Source: Burhinus oedicnemus (lineage: Eukaryota; Chordata; Aves; Charadriiformes; Burhinidae). Taken from it: DNA of 64,000 bases. Position 1 is the stretch's first letter; every line of letters starts with the position of its first letter. The translations under genes and the position numbers were made by a program. Of this stretch, positions 24,349 to 36,818 are shown one piece after another. The notes beneath the pieces were generated by a model, which was not told the origin of the DNA, ran no database searches, and was given only the letters and a program-made list of their open reading frames with translations. The stretch is from positions 1,171,947 through 1,235,946 of the forward strand of contig VFFE01007510.1 in NCBI GenBank assembly GCA_008921705.1, in the 5' to 3' direction.

Positions 24349-27300
24349 TACTGTAGCAGCAATGTCTGAACTCCAGCAAAGTTGAATGATTTTTATTTTT
24401 TCAAGTGCTTAGTTTTTTGCTTTGAAGGAATAAACTGTCATTCATTTTAATCTCCCATATATTGTCAGTAATAGCTAGGGATATGTTAGGACGCCTCTGT
24501 CCAAGAATATTTGACATCTTTCACTCTCATGGACCTAAGTTCTTGAAGGAAAACAGAATAATCTTACCATTTTAAACACATTCTACATAAACTTGTTCAT
24601 TTTACAGAGCCGTGACAAAATTTATCCATTTGCACTTCATGCTCTCTTCCTTTAATAGGTGCAGTGAATTTAAAATCATATTTGGCACAAATAAAACAGG
24701 CTTTCTATCAAAAGGCATCATATTTCAAGAACAGATTTAGAAGCAAAAACTACCTGATCCTATAGGGGTTTTTTTTATTTATTTGTTTATTTCTAAATAT
24801 GTTAAAAAACATCAACATGGAGTTGAGTGCTTAAAAAATTTATAGCTACAAACATTGTAATAAATAAAACAGCACTTTACAAAAATCTTGAAAATAGCCA
24901 AAGCCTTCTAACATACTATTTTTGTCAGCCTTCTAAAACCCCCCGAACATGCTTATCTTGCAATAGGGTTTGCAAGTCAATACATCCAGCCTACACAGGG
25001 CAGATACGAGGCCATGAGATCCAAGCGGTTGAGCTATTTACCTCATATAAGTTACTTAATAGCTTCATATCACAATCTTCCTTTTTCCTAAGCTCCATTA
25101 ACACATCCTTCCTGATTGAAACTACAGCACAACCAACTCGAAATGTGAAGTATTGAAGGCTCATGTTGCGTAAAAACATAACTTGGACAGAAGCAATCAG
25201 AAGGGAACAGTGTGAACAATCCCAGTGTGAAACTTCAGGCACTATAATCTCATCTCAAAGAGACGGAAGCACATGTAACATCACAGAAACCAGCCTCCAG
25301 AAGAAGAGGTTACTGCCTTCAAGGCAGAAATGGAATGAACATTGATTTTGATCAAAACTGAGGTCTGACCACATCCCTGAAGCTGGAGGCTTGCAAACAC
25401 TACCAAAGTTACCACCTCTTCAAACAAGCAGAAAGATGCATATCTGCAGCTAAGCAGATAGTAATGCTTGTCACTGCATCATCTCATTTGCTTTCCAGAA
25501 TCTTTGAATTCCACATGAATTCCTTTTTTCATTCTAGATCTTGCTCCATTTACAGCCTGTCACGAGGTAATTACATAATATGTCAACAGAAAAATTAATT
25601 AATTTAATGACCCATATTTTAATGGAAACCACAAGAAGTCCGCATTTTTAGATGTAAACAGAGAGTCACAGAATATCACAAAACAACTTTTATATTTGTA
25701 ACATATCAAGAACACTTTGAAAATGCTAAAATGTTGTTCAATAGTCTTAAATTTCCATATCTAAATGTTTATAAACTCTGACTTTTCTTAAAAATTCTGG
25801 ATCAGCTTATAACACGAAAGATAGACTTCTGAATCTATGAATTTTGGGGCTTTGTTACATCAGTGTCTTCTACTGATGAGAAGTCTGAAGAAAAAAGTGA
25901 GCAGAACCAGCCTGCATGAGTGGCTTCATCCACATTGCTTAGAGGATAGTTAAGCCAATCTGCATTACCTTTGTTTTACTGACTTCCAAATATTCCTGCA
26001 AAAACTTAAAAATTGTATCCTTCCCTCGGTATAATACCAGGCCAAGTTAGTAGTCCTTGCTTTTGGGACTACAGAAGTTCCTTCAGACCTGTGAAAAAAC
26101 GCCTTACAATCCATATAGTTAACAATCTGCTATATATAACACTTAACAACAGTCCTTTTGAGTGCAATTCAGTAGCCTAAACATAGCTGTTTCACGTCAT
26201 TTCGGTCTCTCTAGGATGCCCAAGACACTGCATGAGGCTGGCATATATAATCAAGTAGTTAGAGGAGACCTACGATCTCTGGAGCAGCTATGTGTGGGCA
26301 ACTGGCAGTTACGTCTCATGGGCCACTCTGCTTCTGTTGATAGACATATATATATACACACATGTATAGTATGTGTGTATATATGTCTACATATAGTATA
26401 TGGATGTGTATGTATATGTATATCAGTAGTAGCACAATGGCTCATATTTATACATACGTGTGTATAACTGAGAGGTCTGTTTTGGGGGAAAAAGCTATAA
26501 ACTTTCTAGTTGTGTGTGCCCTTTTTATACTTAAACAGCAAAAGATGAGTCAGAATAATTTGCCAGTATAGCTTACCCATAAACAGAGGCAAAAGTGTTA
26601 TTTATTATAGAAGCTCTCTCACCTTAAGAATCTCTGTACCAGCATGATAAAAGGCTTTCCCTTATCTTTTGTTGCATGTATCTTTCATGTTTGTACTTTC
26701 AGGTGAACTGTGGCCTACCTGCCAGAGGCAATGGAGATAGTGTTTCCAGTTGCTAAGGTCTTTCTTCCAGTATGTGCTGTATTACCACTTCCTATAAGGA
26801 ACTCCAACTAAATTTAACATACATTCTTTGTACTAATTCCTACTCCATCTCAATTAAAGACAGCTTTTCAAAACATGAATTGATCATAGTACCTATCCAT
26901 CTTTACAAAAAAAAAAAAAAGATACTAACACTTAAGTATTCTCAAAAATGCTTTTGTTCTGAAATAGATATAGCCATTATTAGCTTTCCAAATGGAATCT
27001 GTTTTCTTCTTGTATTATCAACACATTTTACTTTTAAAATAGCAAATTTTGATAATTTTCAAATTGAAATTTGGTATACAGTTCTCTTCTGTGGTTTTTC
27101 CATTTCATGAATCAAAGGCAGAATAAAAGCATTAATTTTCCTTTTCCAGGTTGCTGTCTATGTTTTGCATTAAATTATTCACATTGATTCATATTTCCTT
27201 TGGGGACTTATTGATCATCTACAACTGACTGAAAGATATGCAATTCAAACTAAACTACAAGATATTTTAATCACTCTACTAGTCCAAAATGAACACAAAT

Positions 27301-27544
27301 GTAGTGTTAGAGACACAAAGGAGGCTCAGATCTACTAACCTTACATGGTTTGAGTTCACTATATGAAACAATGTGATTATCAGATATGCAAAGGTAACAC
27401 ACTGACGAGTTGAAAACTGATGCCTAAATTTGAAACCTTTACTCAGTTATGTTGTCTAAATCGGTCTGCAGAACTAATTGCAAGAGCACAACTAGCTAGA
27501 AACAGAATGGACTGAGGTGACTGGAAGTAGACTGGAGGAGACGC
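24349..27544. other. Non-coding DNA, no gene recognised
   Basis: AT-rich DNA with one TA/CA hairpin (26342-26388) and no recognised genes. ORFs up to 112 codons are AT-driven and have no known domain. Confidence 0.55.
26342..26388. repeat. TA/CA inverted repeat in a dinucleotide-rich patch
   Basis: Left arm 26342-26363 (AGACATATA... to ACACACAT) is complementary to right arm 26371-26388 (ATGTGTGTATATATGTCT), with a four-base TATA bulge and a seven-base loop at 26364-26370. It could extrude as a hairpin. TA and TG dinucleotides continue to about 26425. Confidence 0.8.
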
Positions 27545-27665
27545 AAAATATGTAAGAACAGTCACATCGGTTCAGACCCAGGATCCCTATAGTTCTGTAA
27601 TTCCATCTTCAGCAATAGTTGCTACAAATGGATGCTCAGTGAAGAGAAAGAATAGGACAAGTATA
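27545..27665 (+). repeat. Possible ancient amniote interspersed repeat
   Basis: The plus strand reads GTAAGAACAGTCACATCGGT, TCAGACCCAGGATCCCTATA and, later, GATGCTCAGTGAAGAGAAAG. This follows the order of a well-known reptile and bird repeat tail in which AAGAAC-GCCATACTGGGTCAGACCA is followed by GGTCCATCTAG and later by AGATGC..AGAGG.A...A.AGG. It is strongly decayed. The match is from memory of the family pattern; a RepeatMasker run with the amniote library would settle it. Confidence 0.5.
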
Positions 27666-30600
27666 TGTGATATTTCTCCTATACATTCTCCCAGTTTTTA
27701 TCAACTGTTTTTAACAACTGTATTCCACATCGTTTTCATTCTCCCTTCAACCTTTACCAACTGTTTGCATACAAAAATACCCATCAAACCAACTCTGAAG
27801 ACCCCTGGAGGAACTTGAAGTCGTTAAACATCTCCCTGCTTTATCTGAAAGTCCTGCAGATGGTTGCTTTTCTCCTTTGGCGCAGCACTGAAGCTGTCCT
27901 CCCTTAGCAGCTGGCTGCCTAGTTTCATGACTAAGACAGACCGGGATATGAAAAAGAGACAGAGACAGCATTAAAATTCTCTGTGGACAATTTGGAAGAG
28001 GCACTCTGAGTATGTCTAACACATAGAAAAACACCAAAAGAAAGCTTAAGAAAAGTTAGTTGCTTATTTTATTCTGGTTTTAAGTGATGAAAGTATGAGT
28101 AGAAGCAAGACTGTAGCCTTGTGGTTAGAAATTTCACTGGGGAAAAGCGAAATTTGCATTTGGTCCTGTTCCCAGTACTATTTGTGCTTTATTCAAAGTC
28201 TGCTTTCACATAAAACTCACCAAGTAAGTCTTAGATGAGCACTGTAATACACAACCTCAAAAAGACAGGAAGACATGATTTGTCTTGGAGTCTATTTGAA
28301 CTCAAACAGCTTCATGCAAAGTGTACATGCTATGGAGAACCCACAGCACCAAGAGAGAAAAGCAGGTTCAGAAACCTACTGGGGACGGGGTATGTAGCCA
28401 CCCCTTGCCAGCATTAAGGCAAAGTTTCTGCCTGTGAAAGAGAGAGAGTCTGGAAAAATGCTTATTAGATCACTAGATCAAAATCATTAGGTAGAAAACA
28501 AGATTTATACTTCTGATAACCCTCTTTGGACCCATCCTTCCTTGAATCTATGAGGTCAAAGAAACAGTTTCCACATTCTCATTATGGTCCTAGATGAGAA
28601 TGATACTAACACATGCACATGCAACTCTTCCATTCAAAACATAGGAAGGCAATTACAAGATGTTCTCATATTTTCTGGGCAGAGGGGTTAAGGTATTACA
28701 GTCACATGAATTATGGTGTTCCAACTGAAAAACAGAAACTATTTTTCACCAGAATATTTCTCCTCACTAATGACTAGCTTCCTGACAAATACTCAGCTAA
28801 TGGTTATTTCTATGCCTAAACTACCAGGATAACTTTAATATTTTGGTGAGTGATAAAATCAAAGGAATTCTCAAGTGAATCTGCCACATCACTCAGAGCT
28901 TAGCTTAGTTTTATATTTGTACATGTAATTGCAGACCTCGGTTGGTATATCATTAAGAGCAGTGCTCCAGTGCTATAATACCATGAAAAACAATGGTTAG
29001 GTTGCCGCTAGTTTGTTTACTTATTGTCACTAAACTATGCTGCAGTAATTCATAAAAAAACGTTCATCCATGACCCTTTTGTGTCTGACACATCCAAAAA
29101 TTTTCCCTTCCCTATGTCCCAATCTCATTTACATCCTGTAAGTGCCTAATAACCCACCCGATCTCACAGTACAATTTATATGCTAGCACTAAACAGTGTT
29201 CTCAGAGCTGTTTATAAACGTTAAATGTCAGGAATATTTTTCCTTTTACAACACAGGAAAGTTGCAGGGTTTGTCCAACACATACCAATTTAGTAATAAA
29301 ACAGGCTGAAACTCAGAAAAGAGATAATGGTTTACGGTTTCTCGATGTAACTATGTGTGTTTCCTCATTGAATATCATCCATCAATAAAGTGTATGACTC
29401 AAAGGCCACTGCTACCTACAATGTAATTTTGCAGGATCTGAACTTCTGACAAAACTAAGAACTCTGGAGCTGAAACAAGGCAAATTTTGAAAACCAAAAC
29501 CTATTCAACTGACATTCCTGCCAGCCAACTGTGCAATCATATCTTTGCTGCTCAAAGGTGGTAAGTATCAATGGAAATGCTTCCTGTTAAACAGAGATGA
29601 AAGCATAAGAGATGATACCACTGTACTATAATCCAGTCGTCTGTCTCAGCATTTCACTGGAGGATCTGCAGCTGAACCATAGGAAACTGCACTGAGAAGT
29701 GGTGGGATTAGTGAAAATAGTCTGAGAGCCACTCTAAGTGGTTTAATAAATAAATAAAAAATATTTTCCCCTAAGACTTATTTTCCAATTGTACAATTTT
29801 CTTCTTGTGGCTACTTAGCAACAGCAGTCATTTTCCATACAGGAATCCTTCTGGTACATTGAAAGAGCCCCAGGCAAACTACCATATACAATATTCATTA
29901 TTCTGAATGCACAAGTGGAAAAAAGAAGAAAAGAAAAAAAAGTACTGAGTTCAAAATAACACTTGATTGTTTGACAATTGTTATAAAATATATTTTGCCT
30001 ATATTCCAGACACAATTTTAAATTATTAATCATAATTGGCTTTTCTCAACATAAAAAAAGATATTCTAAAAATCTGCAAATCACTGACATCAGTCCATTG
30101 CCACAGCATTCAGCCTTATTGGGAGCCACTCTGCAGTCCGATAGCTCTGCAACTTTTTCAGATAACATTTTCTACAATCCTAGTTGGAATAAGTGATTCA
30201 ACATCAAAAACGTTGGACCCTTGCCTTTCCTAGTGTGTCTAAGGATACCAGCAGCAATATTACTTTGGGGAACAAAAATGGGATGTTCAGAAAATTTAAT
30301 GTAGTCAGAACCATACCACTTTGTCGTCAAAATACACCTATTGCAAGATCAAATCTATTTCCAGTTCATTATAATCTACTAGCATTGTGGCTACTCAAAG
30401 ATGCTAATTAAAATCTGGCTGTACTGTTTAAACTCCATCTGTTCTCTCTTCCTCTCTTACCCTGTTGGGACATTGGTTGGAATATTCATACCCACAAGGG
30501 TAAACCATGTGCCGTGAAGATGGGTATCTGATTAATACAAGAAGGGGTGCAGAAAAAAAGAAAGATGTATTGCTACTGCGTAATGATTACGAACACAGTT

Positions 30601-30771
30601 CAGCAATATCTTTAAGCATATGCCTAAGCTTCTGTGAAAATTCTTTAAAGCTGTTATCAAGGTTTGAAACTTTGATAAAACAGAGATCCTCCACTCCTTC
30701 ACACTTTTCAGGTTTCAACTAATTTTTGTCTGTTTTTCAACTTTTCAACATCCTTCTAAAATCATAGACAA
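27666..30771. other. Non-coding DNA, no gene recognised
   Basis: AT-rich single-copy DNA. No recognisable repeat family, splice-bounded exon or CpG-rich block. ORFs stay below 100 codons. Confidence 0.5.
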
Positions 30772-31509
30772 ATGAAACAGTATTTTCTGCGCTGGTATAC
30801 TTGGAGCACTCTTCTCCGTCCTTCATGCTGTTTCCCTGTTTCAACACCCAAGGATTACATTAGCTCTTTTTGTCACAATATTGCACAGGCAGATCATGGT
30901 TGCTTGGTTCCCTCAATACTCCTTCCAGAACCATTGTTTCCTGAGACACAAAATAAGATTATAATAAATGTGCAAATACAACACTTGCTTGGCTCACTCT
31001 ATGATTCACGCTCAAGGTCCTGCTTCCCTGACTGGCTGCAGCACCGTACTTCTAAGCTCCTTCTTGGGATCGCTGCTGGAGTGATCCAACCAGCTCAGGG
31101 CAAGGACTGCGAATTCAGCTGCGTTTCCCAGGAAACACAAGCACAGCTGGGAGCCCCATTTGTTCTAGGGTTCCCTTTAGATAGACAGTATGTATACATA
31201 CTCAGTTTATTTTTCCCCTTCCAGAGCAGCTCTATTCCCCCAAACCCAGAAGGACTTGCATCTTCTTCACCTGCAACCAGGCACAAAAATGCATGTCTTG
31301 TCACTCAGGTACACTGGTACAATGCTCTCATTACTCAGGACATCAAATATATTAAGAATCGTGCCTCAGTGCCACATGGGTATCATGAATTCCAGCACTA
31401 TATAGTATGGATGCAATCAGCTACTCTAGAGAGAGCTAACTTTGAGTTAGTTCACCGGTGTGGTCCACAAAGACAATATGAGAACAATCTAAGGGCTTAC
31501 GTGCTTTAG
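30772..31509 (+). other. Unexplained 245-codon ORF
   Basis: A single uninterrupted frame from ATG to TAG, the longest in the window and well above what AT-rich non-coding DNA usually gives. I do not recognise the protein. It starts MKQYFLRWYTWSTLLRPSCC, has many Cys, Pro, Ser and Gln residues, a hydrophobic stretch near residues 140-152 (YVYILSLFFPF) and no obvious domain, repeat or signal peptide. No TATA box, CpG block or poly-A signal is evident next to it. It is most likely a chance frame or a decayed repeat, but could be a lineage-specific gene or part of an exon. Confidence 0.2.
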
Positions 31510-34416
31510 AACAGATGGATCATTGTACAGTCCAGTACAAATAAACAAATTTACATGGAGGAATACTGCTGCTACTCCAAAACATCTAGATGAATGAAAA
31601 GTTTCTTGCATGCTAACTAAAGCTTATCGAAAAAGGGATTAAAACAACATTTGCAATCAGATTGAACAAACTTCTCTACAAATATGTTTGCCTCTATTTG
31701 ATTATGAGTCACTATAGACAAATTGATTATCATACTCCTTTCCTGGCTTAGCTCACTAAATTTCTGAAGGGTTTGCAGGTTTTTACTTTGAAGACAATTC
31801 TAAAGTATTATTGTCACAATGATACCTCAATGACTAGGAGATAATGAATTGAAACATGCAAAAAATTGCCCAGAACTAATGCTTTCAGCAAAGTAGCATA
31901 TCACTGCTACAATGACCCTCCAATCAGCATTTATGACAGAGCATTATAACTAGTAGTAAAAGTCAACGTTGACATTGGAAAGCGTATGTGAAACAGCACA
32001 TTGCTTTAAGCAGTTCATTCTGATCCCTTTGAAGACAGTAGTAGTTTGGCTTCAAACTTAAGCTAGAACTTTTTAAGACCTTAAAAATGAAAACTAGGAA
32101 ACAACTCTGGAACTAGCGATCTTGGTTATAAAAGTAGTCCATTTGAAATAGAAAAAGAAAATTCTCTAGAAAAACTGCAAAAGAGAGGAATTTGTACAAC
32201 AGCAGATAAAACTGGCACTCACTGAAAATACATCATAATCACTACCATTTGAAATACAAATTCTGAGGGAAAAAAACCAAAACAAACAAACCCCTCAGAC
32301 ACATTTAATTATCCACTTGGAATAACTGTGGAACAGTTGTTCTAGGATAAAATCCCATGGTATTTAAGTCAAATCAGAATAAGGTAATTTTATTAGGGTG
32401 AGGAGGAATTAAGTGGGGAAGATCACCCAAGCTATAATGAAATGACCAAAGATGACAACAACTATTTCAGTTAGATTTCCTAGTGTAGACAAATTTGCAG
32501 AAAATACAACATAGTAGAATGTTCTCTGGGTGATCCACTGTAGGAAAGCAATGAAGCAGAAAGTGGTACGCCCTGGCGCAGTAGGGTTATAAATTTAAAA
32601 AAAAAAAAAAGCGCAATAAGCTGAGCTATTTCGCATAGGAAAATGGGCAGCTGTCCAAATTAGGACTAGGTAGACGTAAATTACCTGTGCTTACCTTTGA
32701 TTTCACCACTGGAAAAGCTGTCTTGGAGTATTTAGTTTTAGGATATTCTTTTCACAATGTATTGCAGGAAATCTGAATGTCCTAAAGATGTATTTGAAAA
32801 TCAATATAAGGACTGAAAATGTTATAACATTTGAGAAATCATTTCAGGACTTAGCTATCAAACTCTAATTGCTATGGCTGTGCTAGTTGTATATTCTGAC
32901 AATGAATGTTAACCTTCATTTGGACAGGGCAGGGAGGGACTAAGTGATAGATAACTACTTATTAACCACAAGTCTGGTTTGTAAAAGGAACCTCCTACAT
33001 GCAGAATAAATACATTTCAACCTCTAAGAATATTGGTCTGAAGCGACAGCAGATTTGAAGTAAAAAAAAAAAACAACTTAGTGAATACTTTACAGAATGT
33101 ACCTTTTTCCAGTGCTTCCAAAAGAGAAAGCAAACATTAACATGCATAAAGACATAGACTTCATAGAGGATGGTAGTCAGCCAACGTATCTGGATATGTG
33201 CCAAGAATCTGAGATGAAATAAAGAATGAAGACTAAGAATTTGCACAGATTCAGAGCTGTTGAGTGAGGAATGAAATCAGAAAGCTTTATGTTTTCTGCA
33301 TTAGATGACCGTTGGTCTGAAATTGACTGAAGCATATGCTTTTTTCTCACTTGGCACTCTCAGTGGATTTTGGCAGATACTTCTGCTCAGTGTTCAATTA
33401 ACATCATGTATAATATCACTTGGAAGAGTGATTTTTATCAGTGAACACCATTTTGAAACTGCCTCTTCAATGGAAATAAGCATCTGAATTCTGGAGCACA
33501 GTAGTAATAACAGTTGTTAGCAGAAATGTCAACCTTATGGGTTAGAGGAAAATGGGGTAGCCATCCATGGCTCTTAAGACAAAGATAGTCGGCCTCTGAC
33601 AAATAAGGTCTCTCAGGTAGAAATTGCCATGGGAGACCTTGGACCTTCCCTCCTCTGAAATAAGATGGCACCTTCATTCTCACAGTTCACAGAGTACGGT
33701 TCATTAAGGCAGAGAAAATAAATAAATAAATAACATGTACTCCGCTCACAGATGGCTGCATATAGCACACTTTCCAGAACAATGCCATTATTCTTATTTG
33801 CAAAGCTCTAGCATTTCAGATTGTTTTAAGAACAGTATTAAGAAGCTTACACAGAGAGAGGTCTAGTCTGGCAGCAGAACTTGTTTCTCTTGCAACCGTG
33901 TTTTGGGCAGCAGAGTGTACTGATATCTTTTCCTCCGTTTCAAAATCAGGCAGTTCTGCCATGTTCTACCTTTCTTGACTACCAGTCACTAAAACTTGGC
34001 ATCCAGCTGTTCATTACCCTATTTGCGTTCCAGACCACCCCTTATCCCCACTGCTAGTAATATGTTGGAAAAGAAAGATACCACCACTAACTCAGGAAGC
34101 CTCTGAGCAGCAAACTGCTGGATACTGGAGGAGTATTCTTGCAGAAATACTATCATAAACTGATTCTGTTCTTACATCCTTAAACATGCATCCACTTTTA
34201 CCACTGCTGGAGACAAAACCTTGTGCTACATAAACATTTGATCTGACCCAGTGTCGCCATTCCTTTGTTCTTGGAGTTCATTCGAATCAAACTGTTTGCT
34301 TAGCCTAATACACTACTTAACTTCTGTTCCAGAAAAGAAATCAAATGTCTTTGATCTCATGGATTATAGGACAGCAAGGTATAAGCAGACTGCATTTTAC
34401 ATATGCGAGAAAAGTA
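31510..34416. other. Non-coding DNA, no gene recognised
   Basis: AT-rich DNA. A-runs occur at about 32597-32610 and 33061-33072, and an (AAAT)n stretch lies at 33715-33733. No gene or LINE copy recognised. Confidence 0.55.
33715..33733. repeat. (AAAT)n microsatellite
   Basis: Four to five AAAT units in a row. Simple repeat. Confidence 0.85.
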
Positions 34417-34587
34417 GCTTAGAAATGTTCTACATTCATTGATGAAAACACATGGGAGAAGAGCATTTTTAAAAAGCCAAGTATATGGGCAGGAGTTATC
34501 AGCTTAGAAATACTGGACATTCTTTGATGGAAACACATAGCAGAATACCATTTTTTAAAAGCCAAGTATATGGGCAAGAATTAGCAA
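34417..34587. repeat. 85-bp tandem duplication, two copies
   Basis: Unit 1 (34417-34501) begins GCTTAGAAATGTTCTACATT and unit 2 (34502-34587) begins GCTTAGAAATACTGGACATT. Both carry AAAAGCCAAGTATATGGGCA near their ends. The copies differ at roughly one base in six by eye and by a base of length, so the duplication is not recent. It is a local two-copy repeat of single-copy DNA with no coding content. Confidence 0.85.
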
Positions 34588-36282
34588 GTTTATATGATAC
34601 ATTTTTAACTAGTTTATCAAAATCAGAGAAATCTCAAACTAGAGGAAAACATGCTATAAAGTCTCTGTATTATCCACAGAACTCAGTCTTGCAGCTATAC
34701 CCTTGTAACCATTGTTCTCCTTGGCGCCCAGGAATAGTCTTCCCTCTAGCTTCTTATTTTGTAGAAACTAGACCCTTTTGCTCAAGGTCCTGAGCCATTT
34801 CCTAGAGAGAATCTTCTCTAAAGCAGGTGTAAAGAAATTCTTCTGGAAGCCTTTTAAAGGTAGCTGCAAACTACTTCAAAGTGATTATTACCAAAGTTTT
34901 GCAAAATTTGCATGTAATCATAAAGGGCAGAAACAATGCCACAGAAGCAAGAGTATCGCTCAATACAGACTCGACTTCTGAGCACCCAGCTAAACCCAGT
35001 CTTGATTACAGTAACTCATTTCCACAGCTACAGGTGATAGGCAGCCCAAAGTGACCCACGGTCATAATGACATTCTCACATTCAAGAGGACAGAAGACAT
35101 AACTGCTTCGTGTTTGCAAATAGTGCTGAACACTATGATTAAAATTAAACAAGGGCAAGTGCTAAGTTCCCAACTTAGTGAAATCAGGGGCGTAACAATA
35201 CACAGCTATATGAGCCCTTGAGCACAGAAAAGCAAAAGGACAACCCATCATAAGAGTTCCCTTTATACAGCCAACAGGACAGACGCCGATCCAAACTGGA
35301 GTCTCCTCAGCTGTGAACATACCACAGGACAGGAGCACAAACACCTCACAACTAAAAGGGCTGATCTAGCCCATAAAAGCTCCTGCAAAATCCACACCTG
35401 CTTGTCCTTTTGGACTTACCTAAATAGGCTTTTATGTTATATTCACTACCATGGTGTCTGGACATCTTTTAAAATGTCTGTGCTGGCCCAAGCCATATTT
35501 TACTTCTCTCTCACCTAGTCTCTGTCCTAAATTCGTCTTCCTGTCTCTGATAACTCTGTCTTTCACATTACTGTTTTCCCAAGCTTTCAGCAGTATGTTC
35601 CTCACCCACAATAAAAAAAGGGGGGAAGGGAGCAAAGGATAAGAGCTAGTAGAAGAGTTACATCGTCTCCCTGGAAAACAGGAAGTAACTGCATCACTTA
35701 AATGAAAGCAAAGAAGAGGGATTGGATTGACAAAAACGATAGACCACAGATACCCCTCCAGGGGGATAACTCCTCAGGACACCCAGCAGCACACAGCAAA
35801 CTTTCCATTATCCCACAGGTTCTCACAAAGTGAATCCACATGGATTCCTCCCCATTACTCAGGGAGTCCTACAGATTACCCTAAAACCAGGAACGCACAC
35901 GTGTTATTGGCATTGCTTTACAACCATGAGTAAGACACAGTGGTGGAAATGGAGCTAAAAATATATCCGTCTTTCCATCTACCAATGCAGAATATCTAGT
36001 TGTATAACTGGCTGGAATGCAGAAAGAAGCTTGAACAAATTATTTTCACATGTGATATCTAAGAGTCATGAAAACAGTGACTGAGTATCAGGAGGTATTG
36101 AAGCATTAAGATGAACAGACTGTAGGCAGTACTGAAGAAAATGGCACTTCTACCCTCTTTCCTTGTTCTCATTTTCTACTGAGACTGCGCAGCATCTGGA
36201 CAGACCTTGGTTATTTGCACATTATTAACAGCACAGCCTAATTGGGGCTGCTAACACAGCAGTTATCAGAGGCTTATGGGAT
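34588..36282. other. Non-coding DNA, no gene recognised
   Basis: Unique sequence up to the CR1 pair. No recognisable exon or repeat. Confidence 0.55.
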
Positions 36283-36818
36283 AAGACCTCTTGAATACCG
36301 GAGTACTGTGTCCAGTTCTGGGCTCCCCAGTTCAAGAAGGACAGGGAACTGCTGGAGAGGGTACAGCAGAGGGCTGTGAAGATGACCAGGGGACTGGAAC
36401 ATCTTTCTTATGAGGAAAGGCTGAGGCACTTGGGTCTTTTTAGTCTGGAGAAGACTGAGAGGGGATCTCATCAATGCTTACAAATACTTAAAGGGAGGGT
36501 GCCAGGAGGACGGCACCAGTCTTTTTGCTGTGGTGCCCAGTGATAGGACAAGAGGTAATGGGCACAAATTTGAACATAGGAAGTTCCATCTGAACATGAG
36601 GTGGAACTTCTTTCCTTTGAGGGTGGCAGAGCACTGGAACAGGCTGCCCAGCCAGATGGTGGAGTCTCCGACTCTGGAGACATTCAAAACCCGCCTGGAT
36701 GCCATCCTGTGCAACCTGCTCTAGGTGACCCTGCTCTGGCAGGGGGGTTGGACTAGATGATCTCCAGAGGTCCCTTCCAACCCCTGTGACTATGGAATCA
36801 TGTGATTCTGTCCTATTG
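36283..36818 (+). mobile_element. CR1 LINE 3' fragment (plus)
   Basis: A 5'-truncated CR1 copy on the plus strand. It begins at the TACTGTGTCCAGTTCTGGGC motif (V-x-F/Y-W-A-P region of ORF2), continues through GAGGAAAGGCTGAGGCACTT, AGGAAGTTCCATCTGAACAT, GGAACAGGCTGCCCAGCCAG and TCAAAACCCGCCTGGATGCC, and ends in the 3' untranslated region with GGTTGGACTAGATGATCTCC and a short tail ending GATTCTGT. The encoded C-terminal stretch ([20 protein letters not shown]) is still legible at 36530-36724, but the frame is broken upstream. It abuts an inverted CR1 copy without unique sequence between them. Confidence 0.95.
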
